A stretch of 64,000 nucleotides of DNA from CAXXOK01 sp964584315 (GCA_964584315.1 CAZOZO010000011.1:1-64000), one strand, 5' to 3'. Numbered from the stretch's first letter, positions 43,786-52,212 are shown. Numbers and translations: made by a program. The notes: a model not told the origin generated them from the sequence alone.

Positions 43786-44082
43786 ATGCCTGCAACCGCC
43801 AACCCAAAGGGAAAGCGCCCCTCCGGCAAGCGCCCGCGCGTACAGTGGTCGAAGATCGCCAACGCCGTGAGCGATGTGCTGATCGTGGTGCTATACCTGC
43901 TGGCCAGGAGCGCCATCGGTGACGATGCCGAATGCCAGCTCAAGGCACTGCAGGGGGCGCTGGAGGCGCTGGCGTTTGTGCAGGCGCTCTATTCCGGCAA
44001 TTCGGTTTCGGAAAAGTTCTTCGTGAGCAAGTACCACCTGTTCCAACAAAACACCGGCAGCGATACCGACGCGGCCGGATGA
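43786..44082 (+). CDS. Hypothetical single-span membrane protein
   Basis: 98 residues: a basic N-terminus (KGKRPSGKRPRVQWSK), one likely membrane helix (AVSDVLIVVLYLLARSAIG), then a helical soluble part. It lies 20 nt before the holin gene and may take part in lysis, for example as an antiholin. The ribosome binding site (AAGGGATGATGAAAC) is acceptable. Confidence 0.6.
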   Translation: MPATANPKGKRPSGKRPRVQWSKIANAVSDVLIVVLYLLARSAIGDDAECQLKALQGALEALAFVQALYSGNSVSEKFFVSKYHLFQQNTGSDTDAAG

Positions 44083-44101
44083 CTTGAAAGGAGATTATAA
44101 C

Positions 44102-44548
44102 ATGAAGAAGATTACTTCGTTGATCCTTACCATGGTGTTGCTGCTGCTGTGTACCTGTGCGGTGGCCGAAACGGCCATCGACAAGGCCGAGGTGGGCACG
44201 CAGCTGGTGATCTGGGTGCTTTGCGGCATCCTGTCCGCGCTGGGCGCGCTGGCCACGTGGGCTGCGAAAAGCTATGTGGTGCCTTGGCTGAAGGATGTGG
44301 CCGTGCCCTGGCTGAAGCAGCGGAACCTGCTGACGGCCGCGCAGGTGGCTGTGGAATACGCCGAAGGTGTGGTGGGCCGGTTCAATGGCGAGGAGAAGCT
44401 GCAGCTGGCCTTGACGATTATGGAGAGCCGGGGCTGGGTGAAAAGCGACGAGGTGCTGCAGGTTTTGAAAGCGAAGTGGGTGGAACTGGATTTGCAGCAG
44501 ATCGCGGCTGGGGTGAAGGAGGTTGTGGGGACGGGGAGGGAAAACTGA
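44102..44548 (+). CDS. Phage holin, LLH family
   Basis: 148 residues from ATG 44102 (AAAGGAG upstream). It has a signal-like hydrophobic start (SLILTMVLLLLCTCAVAE), a second membrane helix (LVIWVLCGILSALGALATWAA), amphipathic YVVPWLKDVAVPWLKQR and a soluble helical end (AVEYAEGVVGRFNGEEKLQLAL). This is the LLH holin pattern. It should form membrane lesions that release the endolysin. Confidence 0.82.
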   Translation: MKKITSLILTMVLLLLCTCAVAETAIDKAEVGTQLVIWVLCGILSALGALATWAAKSYVVPWLKDVAVPWLKQRNLLTAAQVAVEYAEGVVGRFNGEEKLQLALTIMESRGWVKSDEVLQVLKAKWVELDLQQIAAGVKEVVGTGREN

Positions 44549-44563
44549 ATAGAGTATGTGAGA

Positions 44564-44597
44564 AGGCCGCCCTGACGTGGAGACGTCGGGGCGGCCT
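44564..44597. terminator. Hairpin terminating the late operon, shared with the converging toxin gene
   Basis: A 15-bp stem (AGGCCGCCCTGACGT with 44583-44597, one G-T pair) and loop GGAG, between the holin and a gene on the other strand. No T run follows on the plus strand, so efficiency is uncertain. Confidence 0.6.
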
Positions 44598-44657
44598 AAA
44601 TATTTAGCATGATATATTACTAAGTAGTTCTACGAAACAAAGGCGAATGATTTTGCA

Positions 44658-46091
44658 TCAGCGCTTGCGTCTAGCGTTTTTCAACTGTTTCAGCATCATC
44701 TTGTAATTACGTTGATCACGTAATGCTGTTTCAAAACGAATCCAGACGGTTGCGTTTTGACTTTTTTCAACCTCGTTCTCTGCAAACAATAAGATTCTCT
44801 TCTTTGCCGATTTCCCATCATTCAAGAAGTCACATAGTCTCATTTCATCTTGGAATGATTCGGAAAGGGTTTTCGATGTCGGCTGAAGGTTGCCAAGAAC
44901 CTTCGACATTGCTTGTGCGGTTGCAGTGAGGAGATGCGATAATGAACTAGAAGCCTGCTCTGGAGCCAGATAGCCTTCAAGAAGATAGACCAAAAGGTGC
45001 TTGACTTGTAGCGACTTCTGGAACTTTCTGCTGATCACTCGAAGCAAGAAATAGAACAGCATAAGTATTACTGGGGCGATGATAAGCACGATGTTCCAGA
45101 CGCCGATCGTTGTAGCGATTCGCCATTTCCAGAGAAGAAAATCGGAATACATCATCCATAATAGTATCACATTGACCACGAGCGCATACGCGTATTTATG
45201 AATGGCTCTGCAAAGAAAGGTAACTCTTGAATACCGTTGTGAACAAGTCCCTCGGCCGCATTGCTTACAGCTGTTGACTTTTTGCATCTCGGCATTCTTT
45301 TCTATCAAATGGCGGCAACTTGTGCCCACTCTCTTATCAATCATCTTACCAACAGTGTAGAGCAAGATGAAGATTGTATTAAAAAGAACGAAACCTGTAA
45401 GTGTTATCATAAATACCAGGCGATATGGTGATGAAGTGGACAATGAACTGAGCGCGCTAGATTCAAAGGATATGCCCCCCGAAAACGCGAGGACAACAGC
45501 GGAAAACACAGTGAGAGCGGTGATAGAGGACACCTTGCTGTTCTCCAACTTTGGGTCAATACCATCAATCGTCTTCTGTGCGATATCCAATGTTTTTTTA
45601 GTGTCTGTGACCATACTTCTTGTTATTTCGAAATCATCATCTAGTCTTTTAATACGATCATTGAGGGCGGATACTTCCGGTGAGGCAGGCTTCTTAGAAG
45701 TCGCTTCCAATTTGGCTAAGCGCTTTGTGGTTGCGGTATAACGCGCAACTTCCAAACGAATGTGATCGGCAAGCTTATCGAAGCTCTTTCTTTCATGCTT
45801 GATCGATTCATCTTCAGGGTTATCCTCAATCACCTTGTCCAACTTGCATTCGATGATACTGAGGTTTTCTCCTATCGTATCTCCTGCTTCAGGATCCATG
45901 TCCAGTATCGGTTGCAATATACTGAATATATCGGCATATGAATGCCGATACTCAGGTGTGTATATTTGTTGTAGCAACGAAAGAACCTTCTGAATATTTC
46001 CAGAAATGCTAGATTCATTTGTGAACGTCGGAGTTGAAAATAAATCAATAACTTGCTTGATCAAGTCAGACTTGATCTCTGAACTGCTCAT
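44658..46091 (-). CDS. Large membrane protein paired with Panacea antitoxin; candidate toxin
   Basis: 477 residues from ATG 46091, which overlaps the upstream stop as TGATG; a TTG one codon earlier is less likely. Residues 1-~180 are soluble and helical with a coiled coil (LEATSKKPASPEVSALNDRI...DIAQKTIDGIDPKL). Then come two membrane helices (SITALTVFSAVVLAFSGGIS; RLVFMITLTGFVLFNTIFIL), a cytoplasmic cysteine cluster (SCKQCGRGTCSQRYS), two more helices (YALVVNVILLWMMYSDFLLW; IVLIIAPVILMLFYFLL) and a helical tail. AT-rich, next to attR, minus strand. By context this is the toxin of a PanAT-type pair, perhaps acting on the membrane. Confidence 0.65.
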   Translation of the reverse strand: MSSSEIKSDLIKQVIDLFSTPTFTNESSISGNIQKVLSLLQQIYTPEYRHSYADIFSILQPILDMDPEAGDTIGENLSIIECKLDKVIEDNPEDESIKHERKSFDKLADHIRLEVARYTATTKRLAKLEATSKKPASPEVSALNDRIKRLDDDFEITRSMVTDTKKTLDIAQKTIDGIDPKLENSKVSSITALTVFSAVVLAFSGGISFESSALSSLSTSSPYRLVFMITLTGFVLFNTIFILLYTVGKMIDKRVGTSCRHLIEKNAEMQKVNSCKQCGRGTCSQRYSRVTFLCRAIHKYAYALVVNVILLWMMYSDFLLWKWRIATTIGVWNIVLIIAPVILMLFYFLLRVISRKFQKSLQVKHLLVYLLEGYLAPEQASSSLSHLLTATAQAMSKVLGNLQPTSKTLSESFQDEMRLCDFLNDGKSAKKRILLFAENEVEKSQNATVWIRFETALRDQRNYKMMLKQLKNARRKR

Positions 46092-46525
46092 CAAGCTTTG
46101 CCTCCATAGTATCTGGCAATGGAGTCAAACGGAATGATTGATCTGTCTCCGAAAATCATGAAGTTGTACTTCCACGGATCTTCATCGTGAGATTGCTCAA
46201 CCAATTGCCACGTCGACTTATGAGCGTATTTCTCCATTGCTTCATTAATGATACGCTCAACATCTTGGGTTAACGTATCACATTTATCTAACTTAGGGAT
46301 ACTTGTAGAGGAAAAAATGGAGAACGTTTGGTAGACATTCGGTATGACCGGACCAAGCTTCCAAGCATAAAAATCATCATTAATCAAGCGGTTCTTGGAA
46401 GCATGGTAATACTCTCCTTGCAGGAAGTAAAGGAGTTTCTGAAGTCTGAGGTTTGTGATTGGGCAGGCATGCTCATGATACCAGTTGATCACTCTTCCAG
46501 CAACTTGCATTCCAGTATATTGCAC
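46091..46525 (-). CDS. Panacea-domain (SocA/GepA-like, DUF4065) antitoxin
   Basis: 144 residues from a GTG at 46525, chosen because GAGGTGAGG lies just upstream and gives the family's normal start (QYTGMQVAGRVINWYHE). The core motif ITNLRLQKLLYFLQGEYYHAS and the WKLGPVIPNVYQTF motif are clear Panacea signatures. Panacea proteins neutralise many unrelated toxins by direct binding (PanAT systems). It is the first gene of a two-gene operon, with an overlapping downstream partner, the standard order. Confidence 0.88.
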   Translation of the reverse strand: MQYTGMQVAGRVINWYHEHACPITNLRLQKLLYFLQGEYYHASKNRLINDDFYAWKLGPVIPNVYQTFSIFSSTSIPKLDKCDTLTQDVERIINEAMEKYAHKSTWQLVEQSHDEDPWKYNFMIFGDRSIIPFDSIARYYGGKA

Positions 46526-46563
46526 TTTCCTCACCTCGTTGCTTCCATATATCATGCTAATTA

Positions 46564-46592
46564 TTATATAACACACCGAACAGGAAATCAAT
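46564..46592 (-). promoter_or_regulatory. Promoter of the Panacea operon
   Basis: On the minus strand TTGATT (46592-46587), 17-nt spacer, TATAAT (46569-46564). The leader would be ~30 nt, consistent with the GTG start at 46525. Confidence 0.7.
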
Positions 46593-46884
46593 GGATTTAT
46601 GTGTAATAATATGTTTGCACTTGACGATCCGCTCAAAGTCCATTATGCTTCAAATTCATAGGATTTTGCTCACAGAATGAGCGACCAATATGGGCGCGGG
46701 CAACACGGTTTCTTGAGTGTCGCGATTTTTTAGAATACGCTGGTACTAACTTACGTCAGAAATATCTGTCACCTTGCACATCCCCCCCACCGGTTCTGGA
46801 TTTCTCGTAAGGGATCGCACACCGGCCGGGCTCTGTCGTTTGCAGCGTGCCCGGCTGTATTGATTTTTGCAGGGGGGTTGGTAT

Positions 46885-46985
46885 CCTGTAACATATAATA
46901 TATAAGTGTTACTAGAATAAAGTTAGTGTTACAGGGTGCATTATATGAAGGAATACCTCTTGTATCATATGTAGCACTTGTAACA
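46885..46985. promoter_or_regulatory. TGTNACA sites and inverted repeat near attR
   Basis: CCTGTAACA (46885-46893) and TGTTACAGG (46927-46935) form a perfect 9-bp inverted repeat with 33 nt between, and another TGTAACA lies at 46979. The same motif, including TGTTACAGG, is found upstream of the integrase gene. The rest of 46593-47194 has no gene; a GCCGGGC/GCCCGGC hairpin lies around 46820-46860. Confidence 0.45.
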
Positions 46986-47053
46986 CGCATTTTGATATAT
47001 GCAATTTCTTATTTGAAAATAGGGGTATTAGCACGTTCACCACAATATTCTAT

Positions 47054-47074
47054 TGGGGAAAATGTGGGGAAAAC
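47054..47074 (+). repeat. Arm-type direct repeats TGGGGAAAA beside attR
   Basis: TGGGGAAAA at 47054 and TGGGGAAAAC at 47065, 11 bp apart, the same motif, spacing and orientation as the three copies beside attL. Probable integrase arm sites. Confidence 0.6.
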
Positions 47075-47194
47075 CCATGCGAGAGCTGTTAACACTTCAG
47101 ACGCTATTATAACGTGTTTTCCAGATATGCAGGGATTCTCTACATGATGCAATCAAATGCACAAACCCATACGCCAATTCGATTTTATACCGCC

Positions 47195-47248
47195 TTCGGG
47201 ACCAAAAGGTCGCAGGTTCAAATCCTGTCACCTCGACCACAGAAACCC
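47195..47248. repeat. attR core (54 bp)
   Basis: Second copy of the tRNA-Pro 3' part, identical to 8990-9043. The 5' half of the tRNA is missing, so it is not a functional tRNA gene. Confidence 0.93.
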
Positions 47249-47275
47249 GCCTGAAATAAGCATTTCAGGCGGGTT
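47244..47275 (+). terminator. Original host terminator of tRNA-Pro, stranded beyond attR
   Basis: A 14-bp perfect stem (AACCCGCCTGAAAT, 47244-47257, with 47262-47275), loop AAGC, then TT. Its first bases belong to the att core. Before integration it stood directly behind tRNA-Pro. Confidence 0.75.
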
Positions 47276-47615
47276 TTGCATTGCGGTAAAAACGCAAGGA
47301 TGAGGATATTTTGCGTTATGACTGACCCCAGTCAGTCAAAGTGTTGCCATCTGCGCCTGTAGGAGCATGGCCTTTCATAAGCATTTCTCTTTGTCATGTG
47401 AGATATGCCATCCTTGCATCACATTGGGTTCTTCATGTTACGATTACCACCGCATACGGGGTGCCGGTTTCTTGGCGCTACGGAAAGGCCTGAACTTGAC
47501 GCAGTACCTTACAAGCGATACAATGCCAGCAGATGGCCGCGGAACGGGGACGCACGCAGCATCGCGCTTCGTTCCCCCCAGCGAATGAGCAATAAGCAGA
47601 CTGTGAGGCATACCG
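47276..47615. other. Intergenic region without recognised features
   Basis: No convincing gene, RNA or strong promoter is seen. TGACTGACCCCAGTCAGTCA (around 47318) is a small imperfect dyad. The ribosome binding site for the following dipeptidase gene is weak (GTGAGGCATACCG). Confidence 0.4.
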
Positions 47616-49100
47616 ATGGCTTGTACAACGATTCTGGTTGGGAAAAACGCTTCTTACGACGGCTCCACGATGATCGCCCGAAACGATGATTCGGGTTCCG
47701 GCAACTTTACCCCCAAAAAATTTACGGTGGTGGCGGCTCGGCAGCAACCGGAGCCCTATCAATCGGTACTGTCGCACGTGCAAGTATCTTTACCCGCCAA
47801 TGCCATGCGGTATACCGCTGTGCCGAACGCCGTCGCGGGCAAGGGCATCTGGGCCGCCAGCGGTGTGAACGAGGCCAACGTGGGCATGACGGCCACGGAA
47901 ACCATCACCTCCAATCCGCGGGTGCTGGGCGCCGACCCGCTGGTGGAGTATCAACCGGCGCAGGATGAACGCCCCGAAACCGTCGGCGGCATCGGCGAGG
48001 AGGACATCGTATGCCTCGTGCTGCCCTACATTCGCAGCGCGCGCGAGGGTGTGCTGCGGCTTGGCAACCTGCTGGAAACCTACGGCACCTATGAGACGAA
48101 CGGCATTGCCTTTCAGGACCGGGATGAAATCTGGTGGCTGGAAACCATAGGCGGCCATCACTGGATCGCCCGCCGTGTGCCGGACGATTGCTACGTCGTG
48201 ATGCCCAATCAGCTGGGGCTGGATCAGTTTGACCTGGCGGATGCCTTCGGCAAGCAGAAGGAATACCTGTGCTCCCATGACCTGCGGGAGTTCATCGGGC
48301 GCAACCATCTGAACCTTTCGCAAAACGGCGGTCTGAACCCGCGCGACACATTCGGCAGCCATGATGACGCCGATCACGTGTACAACACGCCGCGCGCCTG
48401 GTTCATGCTGCGGTATTTCAACCCCCGCACCAAAGTGTGGGATGGCCCCGCGGCGGCATACACCCCGCGCTCGGACGATCTGCCGTGGTGCATGGTGCCG
48501 GAGAAGAAGATCACCCCGGAGGATGTGAAATACGCGCTTTCCGCTCACTATCAGGGTACGCCGTTCGACCCGTACGACACGCACGCCGACCCGCTGCTGC
48601 GCGGCGCTTACCGCGCCATTGGCATCAACCGCAACGATTTTATGGCGCTTTTGCAGCTTCGCCCGCAGGTACCGGAGGCGTATTGCGCCGTGGAGTGGCT
48701 CGCCTTTGCCTCCAACGCGTTTAACGCGATGGCACCCTTCTACGCGAACGTTTCCACGACCCCCGCCTATCTGTCCCAGACGACGCAGGCAGTGAGCACC
48801 GAGAACTTCTATTGGGTCAGCCGCCTGATCGCCGCGCTGGCGGACGCCGCTTACAGCAAGTCCATCTACCACATCGAGCGTTATCAGTTTTCCGTGCACG
48901 CGCAGGGGCACGAGCTGCTTGGCCGTTACGACGCGCTGCTATCGCAGGAAGCGGATGCGGTCAGACAGGCCGCGCTGCGGGAAGAAGCCAACCAGGCCGT
49001 GGCGGATATGGTGCGGCGGGAGGCCGCCGACACGCTCATCAAGGTGCTCAACGAGCAGAGCAACCATATGAAGAACGCGTTTTCCCGCTCCGATGCGTAA
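47616..49100 (+). CDS. C69-family dipeptidase, cytosolic form
   Basis: 494 residues. MACTTILVGKNASYDGSTMIARNDD is the start of the PepD/C69 family of Ntn hydrolases, whose nucleophile is the near-N-terminal Cys (here C3, exposed after removal of Met-Ala). No signal peptide is present, so it acts in the cytoplasm on dipeptides and other small peptides. GGHHWIARRVPDDCYVVMPNQ is a second family motif. Length is normal. It is the first host gene after the prophage. A second, exported member of the family lies at 52.3-53.7 kb. Confidence 0.9.
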   Translation: MACTTILVGKNASYDGSTMIARNDDSGSGNFTPKKFTVVAARQQPEPYQSVLSHVQVSLPANAMRYTAVPNAVAGKGIWAASGVNEANVGMTATETITSNPRVLGADPLVEYQPAQDERPETVGGIGEEDIVCLVLPYIRSAREGVLRLGNLLETYGTYETNGIAFQDRDEIWWLETIGGHHWIARRVPDDCYVVMPNQLGLDQFDLADAFGKQKEYLCSHDLREFIGRNHLNLSQNGGLNPRDTFGSHDDADHVYNTPRAWFMLRYFNPRTKVWDGPAAAYTPRSDDLPWCMVPEKKITPEDVKYALSAHYQGTPFDPYDTHADPLLRGAYRAIGINRNDFMALLQLRPQVPEAYCAVEWLAFASNAFNAMAPFYANVSTTPAYLSQTTQAVSTENFYWVSRLIAALADAAYSKSIYHIERYQFSVHAQGHELLGRYDALLSQEADAVRQAALREEANQAVADMVRREAADTLIKVLNEQSNHMKNAFSRSDA

Positions 49101-49372
49101 TGTTCTCAAGCATCATCTGCACCCAAAGGTAACTCCCCCGGGCGCAGTCAGGCCTCTGACTAACTGAATTGTGTCCAGAAGCCCCGCCACATTGCACCGC
49201 GGATGCTCGCGGCGTTGACGATCAAAACATGATGAAACATGGCCTCCGGCAAATCAAAACAAGCAGCTGGTGCGCCCTCGCGACCAGCCGTTTGTTTGCG
49301 TTTCAGTTCGATCCGCTGTCAGTCTCTCCGCCAAGGGTGTTTGCGCGGCGCTGTTAACCCCGCGCAAGCCTT

Positions 49373-50656
49373 TTACTTCAGCCCCAGCTTGCCATACCCC
49401 TCGCCCATCAGCACATGCTGGTACCCGCTGCCCGTGCCGTCCGCCGGCGCAGTCATTTCAAAGGCCACCTGCTTTTGGAACAGCATCACGATATCCGAGC
49501 CGCCAAAGAGGAACGTGCCCATCATATCGCCTTTTTTGACCTGCGCGCCCACCTGCACGCTCTGCTCAAAGTTGACCGAGGACACCTGCGACATGCCGAT
49601 GGGCATGACCGCCACCAGCCCGTATGCGTCGGTGTCCAGGATGATGCAGCCGCGCGTCTCGATGGTTTGCCAGCCGGGGGTGTTGTCCAGCAGCACGTAT
49701 TTGCCGATGCTCGCATCCCAGATGGTGACGCCGCCCGCCGCGTCATCCGCGGGGATGATGCGCACCTCCTTGATGGTGCCGCTCACGGGGAAGTGGTAGC
49801 GGTGGTAGTCGTTCACATCCAAAAACGTGTGGGTGAGCGTGCCGCCCGCAAACGCATCCGCATAGGCGCAGCCCGGGCCCAGGAGGTTCGGGATGGAGTC
49901 AAAATAGGTCGATTTGATGTTGACGCCGCCCTGCTGCACGATGTTGGAGTTTTCGTCGATGGCCCACACGCCCTGCGGCTTGCTGTCCGCGGGGGCGACC
50001 ACCACGGCGGGGTCGTCCGGCGAAGCGACTGGCCGCACATCGGGTGAGATCAGGTAGCGGGAGAAGAAATCGTTGAACGAGTGCCAGTTGTCCGGCGACT
50101 CGTACCAGTTTTTGCTCAGGCCGAAGCGGTCGTCCGCAAGGGCGATCTGGTAGTAGGTGTCGTTCCACGACACGGCCATGCTCAGGTACTCGCCCCACTG
50201 CTTGGTGAATTGGATCAGCCACGTGCGGTAGGGCTCCACGTACTGGATGGAGTTGTTGTAGTAGCCCTTATCCGCCAGCTCCGGCAGGGGCTGGTCGTTG
50301 ATGAAGTACATGTAGTCGATGCTCTGGTCGATCTGCTCATACAGCTTGGTGTAGGGCAAATTGCTCAGGATATTCCACGGCATGGCCAGCGAGGCCCAGT
50401 CGACGTACAGGTAATAGCCTTCCAGCGTCTGCGCGGGGTTGGTCACGGGATCCGGATTGATGCCCTTGGCCAGCGCGATGGATTCCTCCAGCATCTGCTT
50501 TAGGCCGTCGTCGTGCTCCACCATGGTGATCAGCTGCTCGGTAATGGGCTGGTGCTTTGCCTGATCAGCCAGTGCCGCGACCGAGGCGCAGGAGGTGATT
50601 GCGAGGATCAGCGCAAGGATCGCCGAGAGTCTGCGTAGGATGAACGCCTTTTTCAT
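49373..50656 (-). CDS. Exported phosphatidylserine-decarboxylase-like protein, probable lipoprotein
   Basis: 427 residues, ATG 50656 behind AAGGGAGGG. The signal sequence (FILRRLSAILALILAITSCASVAA) ends in a lipobox-like ITSC, so the protein may be lipidated outside the membrane. Residues ~150-427 match the PSD family: WHSFNDFFSRYLISPDVRPV, DADYHRYHFPVSGTI-like DVNDYHRYHFPVSG, and near the end FLFGGSDIVMLF, which aligns with the self-cleaving LGST site (Ser ~387 would become the pyruvoyl group). PSD-family enzymes decarboxylate phosphatidylserine; some relatives act on amino acids. An exported form in this kind of bacterium is unusual. Confidence 0.78.
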   Translation of the reverse strand: MKKAFILRRLSAILALILAITSCASVAALADQAKHQPITEQLITMVEHDDGLKQMLEESIALAKGINPDPVTNPAQTLEGYYLYVDWASLAMPWNILSNLPYTKLYEQIDQSIDYMYFINDQPLPELADKGYYNNSIQYVEPYRTWLIQFTKQWGEYLSMAVSWNDTYYQIALADDRFGLSKNWYESPDNWHSFNDFFSRYLISPDVRPVASPDDPAVVVAPADSKPQGVWAIDENSNIVQQGGVNIKSTYFDSIPNLLGPGCAYADAFAGGTLTHTFLDVNDYHRYHFPVSGTIKEVRIIPADDAAGGVTIWDASIGKYVLLDNTPGWQTIETRGCIILDTDAYGLVAVMPIGMSQVSSVNFEQSVQVGAQVKKGDMMGTFLFGGSDIVMLFQKQVAFEMTAPADGTGSGYQHVLMGEGYGKLGLK

Positions 50657-51119
50657 ACGGTACCCTCCCTTATTCGATTGGGTTCCATTTATTGTCACCA
50701 GTATAGGTTCGCCGGCCTCCGTTGTCAAGATGCGCGGGCGATAGGGCGGCAGCGCGGCGCTTGGGTCAGGGGTGCACGGCGGTGCGCTTACCCGGTGCCG
50801 TACCCGCACGCTGTGGTTTGTGTGCCGTATTGGGGAGAGCGCCCATCCTGAAGGGGTTTTGTTGCGCTCCGATACGCTTATGCCCCGCCAGCCGTTGCCC
50901 TCCCGCTTTTCCGCCAGAAACAGGAATCGTGAATCGGTTGGCGAAAGAGAACATCATCCAATCGCGCCGCCGGGCGCGGCCCGTTTCGCGGCGGCCACGC
51001 CGCCGAAACGCCGCCGCACGGCGAGCCGTACCGTCACCCCCATACAAGCCTTGCCACATACCCCCGCGCGGCGGCGCTGCCGCTTTTGCAGGCCTGTTTC
51101 GTCAGGGAGGGCGAACCGC
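50657..51119. other. Divergent intergenic region
   Basis: It separates the minus-strand PSD-like gene from the plus-strand PEBP-like gene. A clear minus-strand promoter is near its left end (50700-50728). For the plus-strand gene no good promoter is recognised; the rest is GC-rich without a supported reading frame. Confidence 0.4.
50700..50728 (-). promoter_or_regulatory. Promoter of the PSD-like gene
   Basis: Minus strand TTGACA (50728-50723), 17-nt spacer, TATACT (50705-50700), about 45 nt before the start codon. Confidence 0.75.
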
Positions 51120-52007
51120 ATGAAAAAACTGATCGTATCCACCATGTTGGCCGTGCTGCTGCTGGGCTCCTCCGCCTACGCGCAGGGCACGGTGACCGCA
51201 ACGCTGGTCGGCACCACCGTCTTTGGCGCCTACGCCTCGCCCGAGGCGCTGGGCAGCGCGGCCATCGTCGTAACCGCCGATACGGCGGTCGCGCGCATCG
51301 AGCTGCTGGGCTGGGCGACACTCGCCGACATCAGTCCGAACGCTGCCGCGCCCTTCACCGTTGACCTGGCCGCTGCGGGCGGGCCTGTGCGCACCACCGA
51401 CCTGCAAACGGGCGCCGTGGCCACTGCCGTGGGCCTCACGCCCGCGCAGCTTGACCAGTTTATCGCGGGCCCAATGCGCGTGAGCGTCTACCGCGGCGAT
51501 GCCTACACCCCCGATGCGCTGCTGGCCGAGGGTGCCCTCGCCCCCGCCGCGATGGCCGTGACCAGCGCGGGCATCCAAAACGGCGTGCTCGCCGATGAAT
51601 ACGGCAAGCGCGGCGCGCAGAAGCGCAAGGGCATCCCCACGCTGTCCATGCCGCTGCACATCACGGGCATCCCCAGCGGCACGGCGGCGCTGGCCGTGTC
51701 CATGATCGACCCGGACGGCGGCGACTGGGTGCACTGGCTGGCCGCGAACATCCCCGTCATGGCGGATATCCCCGCCAATGCCAGCATCGACCTTGCGGCG
51801 CAGATGGTGCAGGGCAAAAACGACTTTGGCTTTACCGGTTACGGCGGGCCCACGCCGCCCTCCGGCACGCACGGCTATGTGATCACCGTGTACGCGCTTG
51901 CGGAGCCGCTGGCCCTTGAGGACGGATTCAAGCAGAAGGCCTTTGACAAGGCGCTGGATGGCAAGGTGCTCGCGCAGGCGCAGGTCACAGGCGATTACAG
52001 CCGGTAA
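51120..52007 (+). CDS. Exported PEBP (YbhB/YbcL) family protein
   Basis: 295 residues, ATG 51120 with GGGAGGG upstream. A signal peptide (MKKLIVSTMLAVLLLGSSAYA, cut after AYA) is followed by a ~125-residue N-terminal domain of unknown type (TVTATLVGTTVFGAYASPEAL...) and a PEBP fold: PTLSMPLHITGIPSGTAALAVSMIDPDGGDWVHWLAANIP, then GYGGPTPPSGTHGYVITVYAL, the anion-binding motifs of this family. Such proteins bind small ligands such as phosphates; the role outside the cell is not known. The N-terminal extension is not usual for YbhB. Confidence 0.85.
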   Translation: MKKLIVSTMLAVLLLGSSAYAQGTVTATLVGTTVFGAYASPEALGSAAIVVTADTAVARIELLGWATLADISPNAAAPFTVDLAAAGGPVRTTDLQTGAVATAVGLTPAQLDQFIAGPMRVSVYRGDAYTPDALLAEGALAPAAMAVTSAGIQNGVLADEYGKRGAQKRKGIPTLSMPLHITGIPSGTAALAVSMIDPDGGDWVHWLAANIPVMADIPANASIDLAAQMVQGKNDFGFTGYGGPTPPSGTHGYVITVYALAEPLALEDGFKQKAFDKALDGKVLAQAQVTGDYSR

Positions 52008-52044
52008 GGCGGACGGTGGCGAGCCGACAACTTCAACGACATAC

Positions 52045-52081
52045 AAAGGGAGCGTGCCGCGCGATGCGGCACGCTCCCTTT
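52045..52081 (+). terminator. Terminator of the PEBP gene
   Basis: A perfect 16-bp stem (AAAGGGAGCGTGCCGC, 52045-52060, with 52066-52081) and 5-nt loop. The symmetric A/T ends let it work on both strands. Confidence 0.85.
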
Positions 52082-52212
52082 GTGTTGAGGTGTGCGGGCG
52101 GGGAGGCGGGTGTGGCTGGGGTCAGCGAACGGGCAATGCGCTGTGCCGCTCGCATCGCAGCCGCTACGCGGCTGACCGCTCGCTGGCAATGTTTGCGCTG
52201 CGGCGCGAGGTC

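Larger units (their letters stand above)
8990..47248. mobile_element. Complete-looking siphovirus prophage integrated in tRNA-Pro
   Basis: About 38.2 kb bounded by a 54-bp direct repeat. The content runs in phage order: integrase and repressor (minus strand), early genes and primase-helicase, SSB, late regulator, HNH, TerS, TerL, portal, ClpP-type protease, HK97 capsid, connectors, tail tube, chaperones, tape measure, Dit, Tal, baseplate/fibre, endolysin and holin, then a toxin-antitoxin-like pair next to attR. All core modules are present. The only clear damage is a frameshifted methyltransferase near the lysis genes. Inducibility cannot be judged from sequence alone. Confidence 0.93.

Noticed and set aside
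47195..47240. A second tRNA-Pro gene at the right end of the prophage
   Set aside because: Only the part from the anticodon loop to CCA is present; the 5' half is absent, so it is the attR copy.
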